A DNA stretch of 64,000 bases, taken from the NCBI RefSeq assembly GCF_025699295.1, contig NZ_JAILWB010000010.1, positions 124,001 to 188,000 on the forward strand, in the 5' to 3' direction. The notes under the pieces are model-generated. The model was not told the DNA's origin, did no database searches, and saw nothing but the letters and a program-made list of their open reading frames with translations. The stretch is from Hydrogenophaga sp. (GTDB lineage: Bacteria; Pseudomonadota; Gammaproteobacteria; Burkholderiales; Burkholderiaceae_C). Shown here in pieces: positions 9,587-19,193 of this stretch. Numbering within the stretch: the stretch's first letter is position 1; every line of letters begins with the position of its first letter. The translations under genes and the position numbers were made by a program.

Positions 9587-9665
9587 AGGCCTCGCTGAAT
9601 TCCAGCGGCAAGCTTACCCCATGAGCCCGCACGTCCGGGCAGCACCAGCCGCGTCGGCCGTGCGC

Positions 9666-11443
<1,778 letters not shown>

Positions 11444-11464
11444 GGCCAGTCATTCCGACCCGCA

Positions 11465-11494
11465 CTGGCAGGGCGGCTGCCCTTTGGCTATAAT
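11465..11494 (+). promoter_or_regulatory. Sigma-70 promoter of rpmB-rpmG
   Basis: A perfect -10 TATAAT (11489-11494) is preceded by CTGGCA (11465-11470) at 18-base spacing as a -35. It is the best promoter match in the window and fits a highly expressed ribosomal protein operon. The transcript would start near 11501 and have a leader of about 148 bases. Confidence 0.75.
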
Positions 11495-11500
11495 TGCGGG

Positions 11501-11648
11501 CTTTGCTGAGCTCTACCGGCTTGCCCGGGCACGAAGCAGATTCACGGGTTACCGCCACCCTTTCCTGGCGAGGTGAGGCTGATGCGTCCGATACGGAGAC
11601 CTCTCCGGTGCGCGACCAGCAGCTGTTTGAAATGATCGGAGTGTCCTC
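11501..11648 (+). other. Long untranslated leader of rpmB
   Basis: About 148 bases separate the predicted rpmB start site from its ATG. GAGGTGAGG near 11570 can pair with CCTCTCC near 11600 around a G+C-rich loop. No open reading frame with a ribosome site is evident. It may be a regulatory leader for feedback by a ribosomal protein; no known riboswitch or leader family was recognised. Confidence 0.3.
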
Positions 11649-11882
11649 ATGGCACGCGTCTGCGACGTCACGGGCAAGAAGCCCATGGTCGGGAACAACG
11701 TTTCCCACGCCAACAACAAAACCAAGCGCCGGTTTCTGCCGAACCTGCAATACCGCCGCTTCTGGGTCGAGAGCGAGAACCGCTGGGTGCGCCTGCGCGT
11801 TTCCGGCGCTGCCCTGCGCCTGATCGACAAAAACGGCATTGACGCCGTGCTCGCAGACCTGCGCGCACGCGGTCAGGCTTAA
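11649..11882 (+). CDS. rpmB: 50S ribosomal protein L28
   Basis: A structural protein of the large ribosomal subunit. The 77-residue product matches L28 throughout: it begins [20 protein letters not shown] and continues with [17 protein letters not shown]. The ribosome site GGAG lies eight bases before the ATG. It forms a two-gene operon with rpmG, 12 bases downstream, the usual bacterial arrangement. It is transcribed from the strong promoter at 11465-11494 and the operon ends at the terminator at 12084-12117. Confidence 0.98.
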   Translation: MARVCDVTGKKPMVGNNVSHANNKTKRRFLPNLQYRRFWVESENRWVRLRVSGAALRLIDKNGIDAVLADLRARGQA

Positions 11883-11894
11883 GGAGAACCGAAC

Positions 11895-12065
11895 ATGGCA
11901 ACCAAAGGCACGCGCGAGAAGATCAAGCTGGAGTCCACCGCTGGAACCGGCCACTTTTACACCACCACCAAGAACAAGAAGACGACGCCGGACAAGATGC
12001 TGATCAAGAAGTTTGATCCCAAGGCCCGCAAGCACGTGGACTACAAGGAAATCAAGCTCAAGTAA
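11895..12065 (+). CDS. rpmG: 50S ribosomal protein L33
   Basis: A small protein of the large ribosomal subunit, 56 residues. It begins [20 protein letters not shown] and ends [16 protein letters not shown], which is the normal L33 pattern. The zinc-binding cysteines found in some L33 proteins are absent, so this is the zinc-independent form. AAGGAG precedes the ATG at the usual distance. It is too short to appear in many automatic searches. It follows rpmB by 12 bases, and the shared terminator begins 18 bases after its stop. Confidence 0.98.
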   Translation: MATKGTREKIKLESTAGTGHFYTTTKNKKTTPDKMLIKKFDPKARKHVDYKEIKLK

Positions 12066-12083
12066 TCGAGCCGGTTCCCCCCC

Positions 12084-12117
12084 AAAAAAAAGCCGCTGTC
12101 ACCAGCGGCTTTTTTTG
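12084..12117. terminator. Strong bidirectional intrinsic terminator
   Basis: AGCCGCTG and CAGCGGCT pair around a four-base loop. Eight A residues precede the stem and seven T residues follow it, so it can end transcription from both sides. It serves rpmB-rpmG on the plus strand and probably the desaturase gene arriving from the other side. Confidence 0.93.
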
Positions 12118-12197
12118 TGCGCCCGTCAGAAACTGGCGCCGACTGTGCATGAAAAAGCCACCCCGAGGGGTGGCCATTCTGGGAGAGGCCACCAGGT

Positions 12198-13424
12198 TCA
12201 GGCGTGGGCCGAGCGCAGGCGGATCGAGAAGTCACGCAGCGCGGCAATGCCGCTTTCCTCGGCGCGGCGGCACCAGGCCTGCAGGTCCGCGGCGAGCTGC
12301 TCGCGCGTGGCGTTGGTGCTCGACCAGAGCGCGCGCAGTTCCTCGCGCATGGTGACCATCTTGTCGAGCACGGGATGGTCGGCACGCACCTGGGCCAACT
12401 GCGGTTTGACGCTCGCAGGCACCTTGTCGTCGTCGCGGTGCAGCCAGCGGCGCGCCGCCTGCAACACGGTGGCGTCTCCGCGGTGCTCACGCAGGGCCTG
12501 GATCTCGCGCTTGCAGGCGGCTCGCATTTCGCGTGCATAGCCGGCCATGACCTCGTAGCGGTTGGCGATGATGGCTTCCAGCGTCTTTTCGTCGGCCACC
12601 GGGCGCACGGCGCCAAAGGCCATCTTGGGCGGCACCTTCTTCACCGATGCCAGCCCCACCGACTTCAGCAGGGTGATGTACATCCAGCCGATGTCGAACT
12701 CGTAGGGCTTGACCGACAGCTTCGCGGACGTCGGGTAGGTGTGGTGGTTGTTGTGCAGTTCTTCACCACCGATCAGGATGCCCCAGGGCGAGACGTTGGT
12801 GCTGGCGTCAGCGGCCTCGAAGTTGCGATAGCCCCACCAGTGACCAATGCCGTTGATGATGCCGGCGGCGGTCACGGGAATCCAGATCATCTGGATCGCC
12901 CAGACCGTCAGGCCCAGCGCGCCGAACAGCGCCACGTCGATGATGAGCATCAGGCTGACACCCAGGCGCGAACGGCCGGTGTAGAGGTGTTTCTCGATCC
13001 AGTCGTTCGGGGTGTTGTGGCCATAGCGTTCCAGGGTTTCCTGGTTTTTCGCCTCGGCGCGGTACAGCTCGCTGCCTTCCCAGAACACCTTGTCGATGCC
13101 GAACACCACCGGGCTGTGCGGATCGCCCTCGTGCTCACACTTGGCGTGGTGCTTGCGGTGGATCGCGGTCCATTCCTTGGTGACCATGCCGGTGGTCAGC
13201 CAGAGCCAGAAACGGAAGAAATGCGACGCGATGGGGTGCAGGTCCAGTGCGCGGTGCGCCTGGTGGCGGTGCAGGAAGATGGTGACGCTGGCGATCGTGA
13301 CGTGGGCCAGCAGCAGCGCCACGAGAATGGCCTGCCACCAGGTGGCACCCGTCAGGCCCTGGTCCAGGAACTGGATCAGGCCGTCCCACATTTGGGAAAA
13401 GATTCCGGAATCGGAAGAAAACAT
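12198..13424 (-). CDS. Fatty acid (acyl-CoA type) desaturase
   Basis: A membrane di-iron enzyme that introduces a double bond into fatty acyl chains. The 408-residue protein has the three histidine boxes HRHQAHR (52-58), HRKHH (89-93) and HNNHH (224-228), with hydrophobic segments around residues 30-50, 65-80 and 155-195, as in bacterial stearoyl-CoA-type desaturases such as Pseudomonas DesB. A C-terminal extension of about 130 residues after the last box is charged and likely helical; its role is unknown. It stands alone, convergent with rpmB-rpmG. The family is clear, but substrate and position of desaturation are not. Confidence 0.9.
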   Translation of the reverse strand: MFSSDSGIFSQMWDGLIQFLDQGLTGATWWQAILVALLLAHVTIASVTIFLHRHQAHRALDLHPIASHFFRFWLWLTTGMVTKEWTAIHRKHHAKCEHEGDPHSPVVFGIDKVFWEGSELYRAEAKNQETLERYGHNTPNDWIEKHLYTGRSRLGVSLMLIIDVALFGALGLTVWAIQMIWIPVTAAGIINGIGHWWGYRNFEAADASTNVSPWGILIGGEELHNNHHTYPTSAKLSVKPYEFDIGWMYITLLKSVGLASVKKVPPKMAFGAVRPVADEKTLEAIIANRYEVMAGYAREMRAACKREIQALREHRGDATVLQAARRWLHRDDDKVPASVKPQLAQVRADHPVLDKMVTMREELRALWSSTNATREQLAADLQAWCRRAEESGIAALRDFSIRLRSAHA

Positions 13425-13592
13425 GGATTTCCTATAAGACCGCCCGAGGGTCGCAGGGATGTGTCAAGGCCAGACCCATGGGCGGTGTGGGCCAGCAAAG
13501 CCGGGATTTTAAGGCCGGGGGTGCAAATCACCAACCCACGACCTTCGGCAGATGAAAACTTACTGATTCAGATCAGGCAATTTGGCGGCAAT

Positions 13593-14861
13593 TCAAGGCC
13601 TTTTCCGCCAGACGGCGGCAAAAAAGCCGTCTGTTGCATGCCGATGGGGCCAAAGACGCAGCCACTGGCCCTGCTCGCCCGAGCACAGTGCGGCCGCGTC
13701 CCCCACCTGTGCAGCGGCCAGCAGGTCGGCCGCCGGCAAGGGCTCGAAATCGGGGTGGGCCTGCTGGAACGCCTCCGCCACGGCTTCGTTTTCCTGGGGC
13801 AGCAGGCTGCAGGTGGCATACACCAATCGTCCGCCCGGCTTGAGCAGGCGGGCCGCGCTGTGCAGGATCGCCTGCTGCAGTTCGGCCTGGACGGCCACCG
13901 TGGCGGGCGTCTGGCGCCACTTCAGGTCGGGGCTGCGGCGCAGCGTGCCCAGGCCGGAGCACGGCGCATCGACCAGGACGCGGTCAATCTTGCCCGCCAG
14001 GCGCTTGATGCGGTCGTCACGCTCGTGGGCAATGGCCACCGGGTGAACGTTGGACAGGCCGCTGCGCGCCAGCCGCGGCTTGAGCGCGTCCAGCCGATGG
14101 CCCGAGGTGTCGAAGGCATAGAGCCGGCCGCTGTTGCGCATGGCCGCACCGATGGCCAGCGTCTTGCCGCCCGCGCCAGCGCAGAAATCGACCACCATCT
14201 CACCCCGTTTGGCGTCCAGCAGCAGGGCCAGCAGTTGCGAGCCTTCGTCCTGCACCTCGACCTCGCCCTGCACGAAGGCCGGCACCTTGGCCAGCGAAGG
14301 CTTGCCCTGCAGGCGTATGCCCAGCGGCGAATAGGGGGTAGGCGCACTCACCAGGCCTGACGCCTTCATCGAAGTGAGTGCACCCTCTCGTTTGGCCTTG
14401 AGCAAGTTCACGCGCAGATCCAGCGGCGCGGGTTGGTTCAGGCTGGCCACCAGGGCATCGAATTCGTCGCCCACCTGCTCGCGAAGGGCGGCAGCCAGCC
14501 AATCGGGCAGGTTGTGGCGGTGCTGCGCCATCAACTCGGCGTCGGTCACGGCGTCGCAATGGTCGAGCCAGGTCTTTTCCGGCTCGGTCAGCGCGCTCTT
14601 GATGAAATCGCGCTCACCGGGGAATGCCAGGATCGCCAGTCGGCGCCATTTGGAACCGCTGCCCGAACGGGCGAGCCACTCCAGTTTCAGGCGCTCGCGC
14701 AGGATGCCGTACACGGTGTCGGACAAGGTGGCGCGCTCGCGAGGACCGAGGGAGCGGTTTTCGCGAAAGTGTCGGGCGACGACGGCGTCGGCGGGGTGCT
14801 CGAACTTGAACACCTGTTCGATCAGGCGGGCGCTTTCGTCCAGAAGGGCTTTGGGATGCAT
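13593..14861 (-). CDS. RsmB/NOP-family RNA 5-methylcytosine methyltransferase
   Basis: An S-adenosylmethionine-dependent enzyme that methylates cytosine C5 in RNA, probably rRNA. In 422 residues it has an N-terminal NusB-like helical region, the SAM motif DFCAGAGGKTL (about 222-232), and the two catalytic cysteines in DAPCSGLGTLRRSPD (about 294) and YATCSLLPQENE (about 346). This two-cysteine arrangement defines the family. The ATG at 14861 is chosen; another in-frame ATG lies eight codons upstream and cannot be excluded. It is divergent from prfC with only 49 bases between starts, so the promoters overlap. It may be rsmB itself, but the classical partner genes fmt and def are not here. Confidence 0.85.
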   Translation of the reverse strand: MHPKALLDESARLIEQVFKFEHPADAVVARHFRENRSLGPRERATLSDTVYGILRERLKLEWLARSGSGSKWRRLAILAFPGERDFIKSALTEPEKTWLDHCDAVTDAELMAQHRHNLPDWLAAALREQVGDEFDALVASLNQPAPLDLRVNLLKAKREGALTSMKASGLVSAPTPYSPLGIRLQGKPSLAKVPAFVQGEVEVQDEGSQLLALLLDAKRGEMVVDFCAGAGGKTLAIGAAMRNSGRLYAFDTSGHRLDALKPRLARSGLSNVHPVAIAHERDDRIKRLAGKIDRVLVDAPCSGLGTLRRSPDLKWRQTPATVAVQAELQQAILHSAARLLKPGGRLVYATCSLLPQENEAVAEAFQQAHPDFEPLPAADLLAAAQVGDAAALCSGEQGQWLRLWPHRHATDGFFAAVWRKRP

Positions 14862-14896
14862 GGGCGGTATTGTCCCATCGGGCATACCGTGTCCAC

Positions 14897-14902
14897 GATA
14901 AT
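14897..14902 (+). promoter_or_regulatory. Possible -10 element directly before prfC
   Basis: GATAAT, five of six to consensus, ends eight bases before the prfC ATG. The transcript would start one or two bases before the ATG, making prfC leaderless, and no Shine-Dalgarno is visible. There is no good -35 at normal spacing. Confidence 0.35.
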
Positions 14903-14910
14903 GCGCGGTT

Positions 14911-16530
14911 ATGTCCGAGATCTCCGAACAGGTGCGCCGCCGGCGCACCTTCGCCATCATTTCCCACCCCGACGCGGGCAAGACCACCCTCACCGAGAAG
15001 CTGCTGCTGTTCTCCGGCGCGATCAACATCGCCGGCAGTGTGAAGGCGCGCAAGGCCGCGCGCCATGCCACCAGCGACTGGATGGAGATCGAGAAGCAGC
15101 GGGGCATTTCAGTCGCCTCGTCGGTGATGCAGATGGAATACCGCGACTGCGTGATCAACCTGCTGGATACCCCGGGCCACCAGGATTTCAGCGAAGACAC
15201 CTACCGCGTGCTGACCGCCGTGGACGCCGCCTTGATGGTCATCGACGCCGGCAATGGCGTGGAGCCGCAGACGCGGCGCCTGCTGCAGGTCTGCCGCGCG
15301 CGCAACACGCCCATCCTGACCTTCGTGAACAAGATGGACCGTGAGGTGCAGGCCCCGCTGGACCTGATGGACGAGATCGAGCGCGAACTGGGCATGACGG
15401 TGGTGCCCTTCACCTGGCCGGTGGGCATGGGCAAGACCTTCCGCGGCGTGTTCGACCGACGCACCGACCAGATGCGCGTGTTCGCCGCCGGCGAAGACCG
15501 CCGAGGTGGCGACGAAGACGTGCTGGCCGGCCTGGACAACCCCGAGAGCATGAAGCGTTTCGGCACCGAATTCCAGCAGGCCAGGGACGAACTGGAGCTG
15601 GTGGAGGGTGCTTCGCCCGCATTCGACGAAGCACTGTTCCTGGCCGGCAAGCAGACGCCCATGCTGTTCGGCTCGGCGGTGAACAACTTCGGCGTGCGCG
15701 AGGTGCTGGACGCGCTGGTGGACCTGGCGCCGCCGCCCGGGGAGCGGCCGGCATTGCAGCGCGTCGTCAAACCCGAGGAGGCGAAATTCAGCGGCGTGGT
15801 GTTCAAGATCCAGGCCAACATGGACCCGGCGCACCGCGACCGCATCGCCTTCGTGCGCGTGGCCAGCGGCCATTTCGAGCGTGGAATGAAGCTCAAGGTG
15901 GTCCGCTCGGGCAAGGACCTGCGGCCCAACACGGTGGTGAGCTTCCTCTCGCAGCGCCGCGAACTGCTCGACGAGGCCTTTGCCGGCGACATCATCGGCA
16001 TCCCGAACCACGGTGTGCTGCAGCTGGGCGACACGCTGACCGAGGGCGAAAGCCTGCAGTTCACCGGTCTGCCGTTCTTCGCACCCGAGATCATCCGCAG
16101 CGTGGAAGTGGCCGACCCGCTGCGCAGCAAGCAGCTGCGCGCCGGCCTGACCCAGCTCGGCGAAGAAGGCGCGATCCAGGTGTTCCGCCCCGTAGCGGGC
16201 TCGGTGCTTCTGCTGGGCGCGGTGGGCCAGTTGCAGTTCGAGGTGGTCGCGCACCGCCTTGAGCACGAATACGGCGTGAAGGCGCGCATCATGAACAGCC
16301 CCTACCAGGTGGCGCGCTGGGTGACGTGTGCGCCCGAGGACGGTGGCGAGATCGAGCTCAAGAAATTCATCGACGCCAACAGCCACCGGGTGGCGCTCGA
16401 CGCGGTGGACGCGCCCACCCTGCTGGTGGACCACGCGGCCACGCTGCGCGCGGTGGAGGCCAACTGGCCGAAGATCAAGTTCCACGCGATGCGCGAGCAC
16501 GCGGGCCTGGTGTTTCATAAAGGGGTTTGA
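14911..16530 (+). CDS. prfC: Peptide chain release factor 3
   Basis: A translational GTPase that recycles release factors RF1 and RF2 from the ribosome. The 539 residues have G1 SHPDAGKTTL (about 18-27), G3 DTPGHQD (about 87-93) and G4 NKMDR (about 139-143), then the EF-G-like domains II and III. The N-terminus EISEQVRRRRTFAIISHPDA is diagnostic for RF3, and the length is normal. It is monocistronic and ends against purN on the opposite strand, with a G+C-rich hairpin between them. The start has no visible ribosome site (see the -10 at 14897). Confidence 0.97.
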   Translation: MSEISEQVRRRRTFAIISHPDAGKTTLTEKLLLFSGAINIAGSVKARKAARHATSDWMEIEKQRGISVASSVMQMEYRDCVINLLDTPGHQDFSEDTYRVLTAVDAALMVIDAGNGVEPQTRRLLQVCRARNTPILTFVNKMDREVQAPLDLMDEIERELGMTVVPFTWPVGMGKTFRGVFDRRTDQMRVFAAGEDRRGGDEDVLAGLDNPESMKRFGTEFQQARDELELVEGASPAFDEALFLAGKQTPMLFGSAVNNFGVREVLDALVDLAPPPGERPALQRVVKPEEAKFSGVVFKIQANMDPAHRDRIAFVRVASGHFERGMKLKVVRSGKDLRPNTVVSFLSQRRELLDEAFAGDIIGIPNHGVLQLGDTLTEGESLQFTGLPFFAPEIIRSVEVADPLRSKQLRAGLTQLGEEGAIQVFRPVAGSVLLLGAVGQLQFEVVAHRLEHEYGVKARIMNSPYQVARWVTCAPEDGGEIELKKFIDANSHRVALDAVDAPTLLVDHAATLRAVEANWPKIKFHAMREHAGLVFHKGV

Positions 16531-16549
16531 GCGCGGGCCCTCACCCCCG

Positions 16550-16570
16550 CCCTCTCCCAGGGGGAGAGGG
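16550..16570. terminator. Hairpin between prfC and purN
   Basis: CCCTCTCCC (16550-16558) pairs with GGGAGAGGG (16562-16570) around a three-base loop, between the convergent prfC and purN stops. There is no T-run, so it may work as a weak or Rho-assisted terminator or simply as a small dispersed palindrome. Confidence 0.5.
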
Positions 16571-16581
16571 GGCACGGCACT

Positions 16582-17172
16582 TCAGGCCGAGAGCAGTTTT
16601 TCGATCGCCCGGGGATAGATGACGTGCTCCTGCGTGAGCACCCGCGCCGCCAGCGTCTCGGCCGTGTCGCCCGGCAGCACCGGCACCACCGCCTGCTCGA
16701 GGATTTCGCCGTGGTCCAGCTCGGACGTCACCCGGTGCACGCTGGCGCCCGCGACGCGGCAGCCCATCTCGATCGCGCGCTGGTGCGTCCTCAGTCCGGG
16801 GAAGGCGGGCAACAGACTGGGGTGGATGTTGATCATCCGGCCTTCATAGTGCTGCACGAAGCCCGGCGTGAGGATGCGCATGAAGCCGGCCAGCACCACC
16901 AGCGCCGGGCTGTGGCGGTCGATCTCGGCCATGAGCGCGGCGTCGAAGGCCTCGCGGTTGTCGAAGGCGGTGTGGTCCAGCGCGGCGGTTGCAATGCCCT
17001 GCTCACGAGCCCATGCCAGCCCTGCTGCGGCGGCCTTGTTGCTGATCACGGCCGCCACGCGCGCGCCCAAACGGGCCTCCCAGCGCCGCGTCCGGGCGGC
17101 CTCTGCAATGGCAGCCATGTTGGAGCCGCTGCCAGAGATCAGAATCACGATGTTTTTGTTCACGCCAGACAT
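16582..17172 (-). CDS. purN: Phosphoribosylglycinamide formyltransferase
   Basis: This enzyme transfers a formyl group from 10-formyl-tetrahydrofolate to GAR, the third step of purine synthesis. The 196-residue protein contains the phosphate-binding GSGSNMAAI near its N-terminus, the catalytic asparagine and histidine in [12 protein letters not shown], and the aspartate in VTSELDHG, all in the expected order. The ATG at 17172 fits the family N-terminus ([12 protein letters not shown]). Upstream in-frame starts would overlap the divergent yceH gene. The two ATGs are only 14 bases apart, so each promoter must lie within the other gene. Confidence 0.95.
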   Translation of the reverse strand: MSGVNKNIVILISGSGSNMAAIAEAARTRRWEARLGARVAAVISNKAAAAGLAWAREQGIATAALDHTAFDNREAFDAALMAEIDRHSPALVVLAGFMRILTPGFVQHYEGRMINIHPSLLPAFPGLRTHQRAIEMGCRVAGASVHRVTSELDHGEILEQAVVPVLPGDTAETLAARVLTQEHVIYPRAIEKLLSA

Positions 17173-17186
17173 GGCCGGGAAGTGTA

Positions 17187-17918
17187 ATGACCTCAGACCT
17201 GCAGACCCCTTCAGCCGGCCGCCCGCGCGGCCACGATTTTCAACAGCGACCGCTCTCGGCCGCCGAAGCGCGCGTGCTCGCCACACTGATGGAAAAGGCA
17301 CGCACCGTGCCCGACAGCTACCCGCTCACGCTCAACGCGCTGGTGACCGGCTGCAACCAGAAATCCAGCCGCGAGCCGGTGATGAACCTGGCCGATGCCG
17401 CGGTGCTCGAGGCGCTCGATGCCCTGCGCGGCCTGCACATGGTGCTCGAGGGCAGCGGCAGCCGCGTCACGCGCTACGAGCACAACTTTGCGCGTGCCGT
17501 GGGCGTGCCCGATCAGTCCGCCGTGCTGCTGGGCATGCTGATGCTGCGCGGCCCGCAGACCGCCGGCGAACTGCGCCTGAACACCGAGCGCTGGTACAAG
17601 TTTCTCGACATCGCCTCGGTCGATGGTTTCCTGGAGGAACTGCAGGACCGCAGCGCCGACAAGGGCGGCCCGCTGGTGGTGAAGCTGCCGCGCGCGCCGG
17701 GCGCGCGCGAACAGCGCTGGGCGCATTTGCTGTGCGGCCCGGTGGACGCGACCGCCCTGGCCGCCGCCCCATCCACCCAGGGCAGTGCCGCCACCGAAGA
17801 CGAACTGATTGCCCTCACCCGCCGCCTGGCCACGCTGGAAAACACCGTGGCCGCCTTGCAGGACCAACTGCAGAATCTGAACGAACAGCTCGGCTTGTCG
17901 CAGCCCGGACAGCCGTAA
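17187..17918 (+). CDS. yceH: YceH family protein (UPF0502, DUF480)
   Basis: A conserved protein of unknown function with 243 residues. It shows two winged-helix-like units: [20 protein letters not shown] near residue 20 and [20 protein letters not shown] near residue 110, both typical of YceH. The C-terminal 40 residues form a short coiled coil ([20 protein letters not shown]). A nucleic-acid-binding role is plausible from the fold but not shown. It diverges from purN with 14 bases between the start codons. The following acyl-CoA dehydrogenase pair begins 83 bases downstream and has its own ribosome site. Confidence 0.9.
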   Translation: MTSDLQTPSAGRPRGHDFQQRPLSAAEARVLATLMEKARTVPDSYPLTLNALVTGCNQKSSREPVMNLADAAVLEALDALRGLHMVLEGSGSRVTRYEHNFARAVGVPDQSAVLLGMLMLRGPQTAGELRLNTERWYKFLDIASVDGFLEELQDRSADKGGPLVVKLPRAPGAREQRWAHLLCGPVDATALAAAPSTQGSAATEDELIALTRRLATLENTVAALQDQLQNLNEQLGLSQPGQP

Positions 17919-18001
17919 AACGAACGGCCGTGCGAAACTGACCGGCGTTGTTCAATTTGCCGCTCGCGGTTCCGAGCCGGGCGGCCACCAGGAGACATCC
18001 C

Positions 18002-19183
18002 ATGGATTTGGCATTCACGCCCGAAGAACAGGCGTTTCGCGAGGACATTCGCAGCTGGGTCAAGGCCAACCTGCCGGCCGAGATTTCCCACAAGGTCCAC
18101 AACGCCCTGCGCCTGACGCGCGACGACATGCAGCGCTGGGCCAAGATCCTGGGCAAGAAGGGCTGGCTGGGCTGGGGCTGGCCCAAGGAATTCGGCGGCC
18201 CGGGATGGAACGCGGTGCAGAAGCACCTGTTCGAGGAAGAATGCGCGCTGGCCGGTGCGCCGCGCGTGGTTCCCTTCGGGCCGGTGATGGTCGCGCCTGT
18301 GATCATGACCTTCGGCAACAAGGCGCAGCAGGAACGTTTCCTGCCCGGCATCGCCAGCGGCGAAGTCTGGTGGAGTCAGGGCTACAGCGAACCGGGCTCG
18401 GGCTCGGACCTGGCGTCGGTGAAGTGCCGCGCCGAGCGCAAGGGCGACAAGTACATCGTCAACGGCCAGAAGACCTGGACCACGCTGGGCCAGTACGGCG
18501 AATGGATCTTCTGCCTGGTTCGCACCAGCAACGAAGGCAAGCCACAGACCGGCATCTCCTTCCTGCTGATCGACATGAAGTCGCCCGGCGTCTCGGTGCG
18601 CCCCATCAAGTTGCTCGACGGCGAGTGCGAGGTCAACGAGGTCTGGTTCGACAACGTCGAGGTGCCGGCGGAGAACCTGATCGGCGAGGAGAACAAGGGC
18701 TGGACCTACGCCAAGCACCTGCTCAGCCACGAGCGCACCAACATCGCCGATGTGAACCGCGCCAAGCGCGAGCTCGAACGCCTGAAGCGCATCGCCAAGG
18801 CCGAGGGCGTCTGGGAAGACCTGCGTTTCCGCGACCAGATCGCGCTGCTCGAAGTCGATGTGGTCGCGCTGGAGATGCTGGTGTTGCGTGTGCTCTCGGC
18901 CGAAAAGTCGGGCAAGAACTCGCTCGACATCGCCGGCCTGCTCAAGATCAAGGGCAGCGAGATCCAGCAGCGCTACAGCGAACTCATGATGCTCGCGGCC
19001 GGCCCCTACAGCCTGCCCTTCATCGAAGAGGCCATGGAAGCCGGCTGGCAAGGCGACTTCCCCGGCGGCGTCAACGCCAACGCCCCGCTGGCCTCCACCT
19101 ATTTCAACCTGCGCAAGACCACCATCTACGGTGGCTCGAACGAGGTTCAACGCAACATCGTTGCACAGACCGTTCTGGGCTGA
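18002..19183 (+). CDS. Acyl-CoA dehydrogenase, large-type subunit of a pair
   Basis: A flavoprotein of the acyl-CoA dehydrogenase family, 393 residues, resembling PimC-type large subunits that oxidise pimeloyl-CoA and similar substrates. It has the N-terminal helical domain, the substrate/FAD motif WWSQGYSEPGSGSDLAS, the FAD-binding WTTLGQ and a C-terminal helical domain. The usual catalytic glutamate in the IYEGT motif is replaced by glycine (IYGGSNEVQR). A glutamate in LLSHERTN on helix G sits where isovaleryl-CoA dehydrogenase has its alternative base, so activity is likely kept. AGGAG precedes the ATG. The smaller partner starts 10 bases after the stop, implying a hetero-oligomer. Substrate unknown. 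Confidence 0.88.
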   Translation: MDLAFTPEEQAFREDIRSWVKANLPAEISHKVHNALRLTRDDMQRWAKILGKKGWLGWGWPKEFGGPGWNAVQKHLFEEECALAGAPRVVPFGPVMVAPVIMTFGNKAQQERFLPGIASGEVWWSQGYSEPGSGSDLASVKCRAERKGDKYIVNGQKTWTTLGQYGEWIFCLVRTSNEGKPQTGISFLLIDMKSPGVSVRPIKLLDGECEVNEVWFDNVEVPAENLIGEENKGWTYAKHLLSHERTNIADVNRAKRELERLKRIAKAEGVWEDLRFRDQIALLEVDVVALEMLVLRVLSAEKSGKNSLDIAGLLKIKGSEIQQRYSELMMLAAGPYSLPFIEEAMEAGWQGDFPGGVNANAPLASTYFNLRKTTIYGGSNEVQRNIVAQTVLG

Positions 19184-19193
19184 GGAGACACAC

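Noticed and set aside
7217..9598. A 793-codon plus-strand open frame opposite ftsK
   Set aside because: It is a shadow frame of high-G+C coding DNA. Its predicted protein is rich in His, Arg, Leu, Val and Ala with no domain, and the opposite strand encodes a complete FtsK.
12204..14360. A 718-codon plus-strand frame opposite the desaturase and methyltransferase genes
   Set aside because: A shadow of two well-supported minus-strand genes, passing through a non-coding gap.
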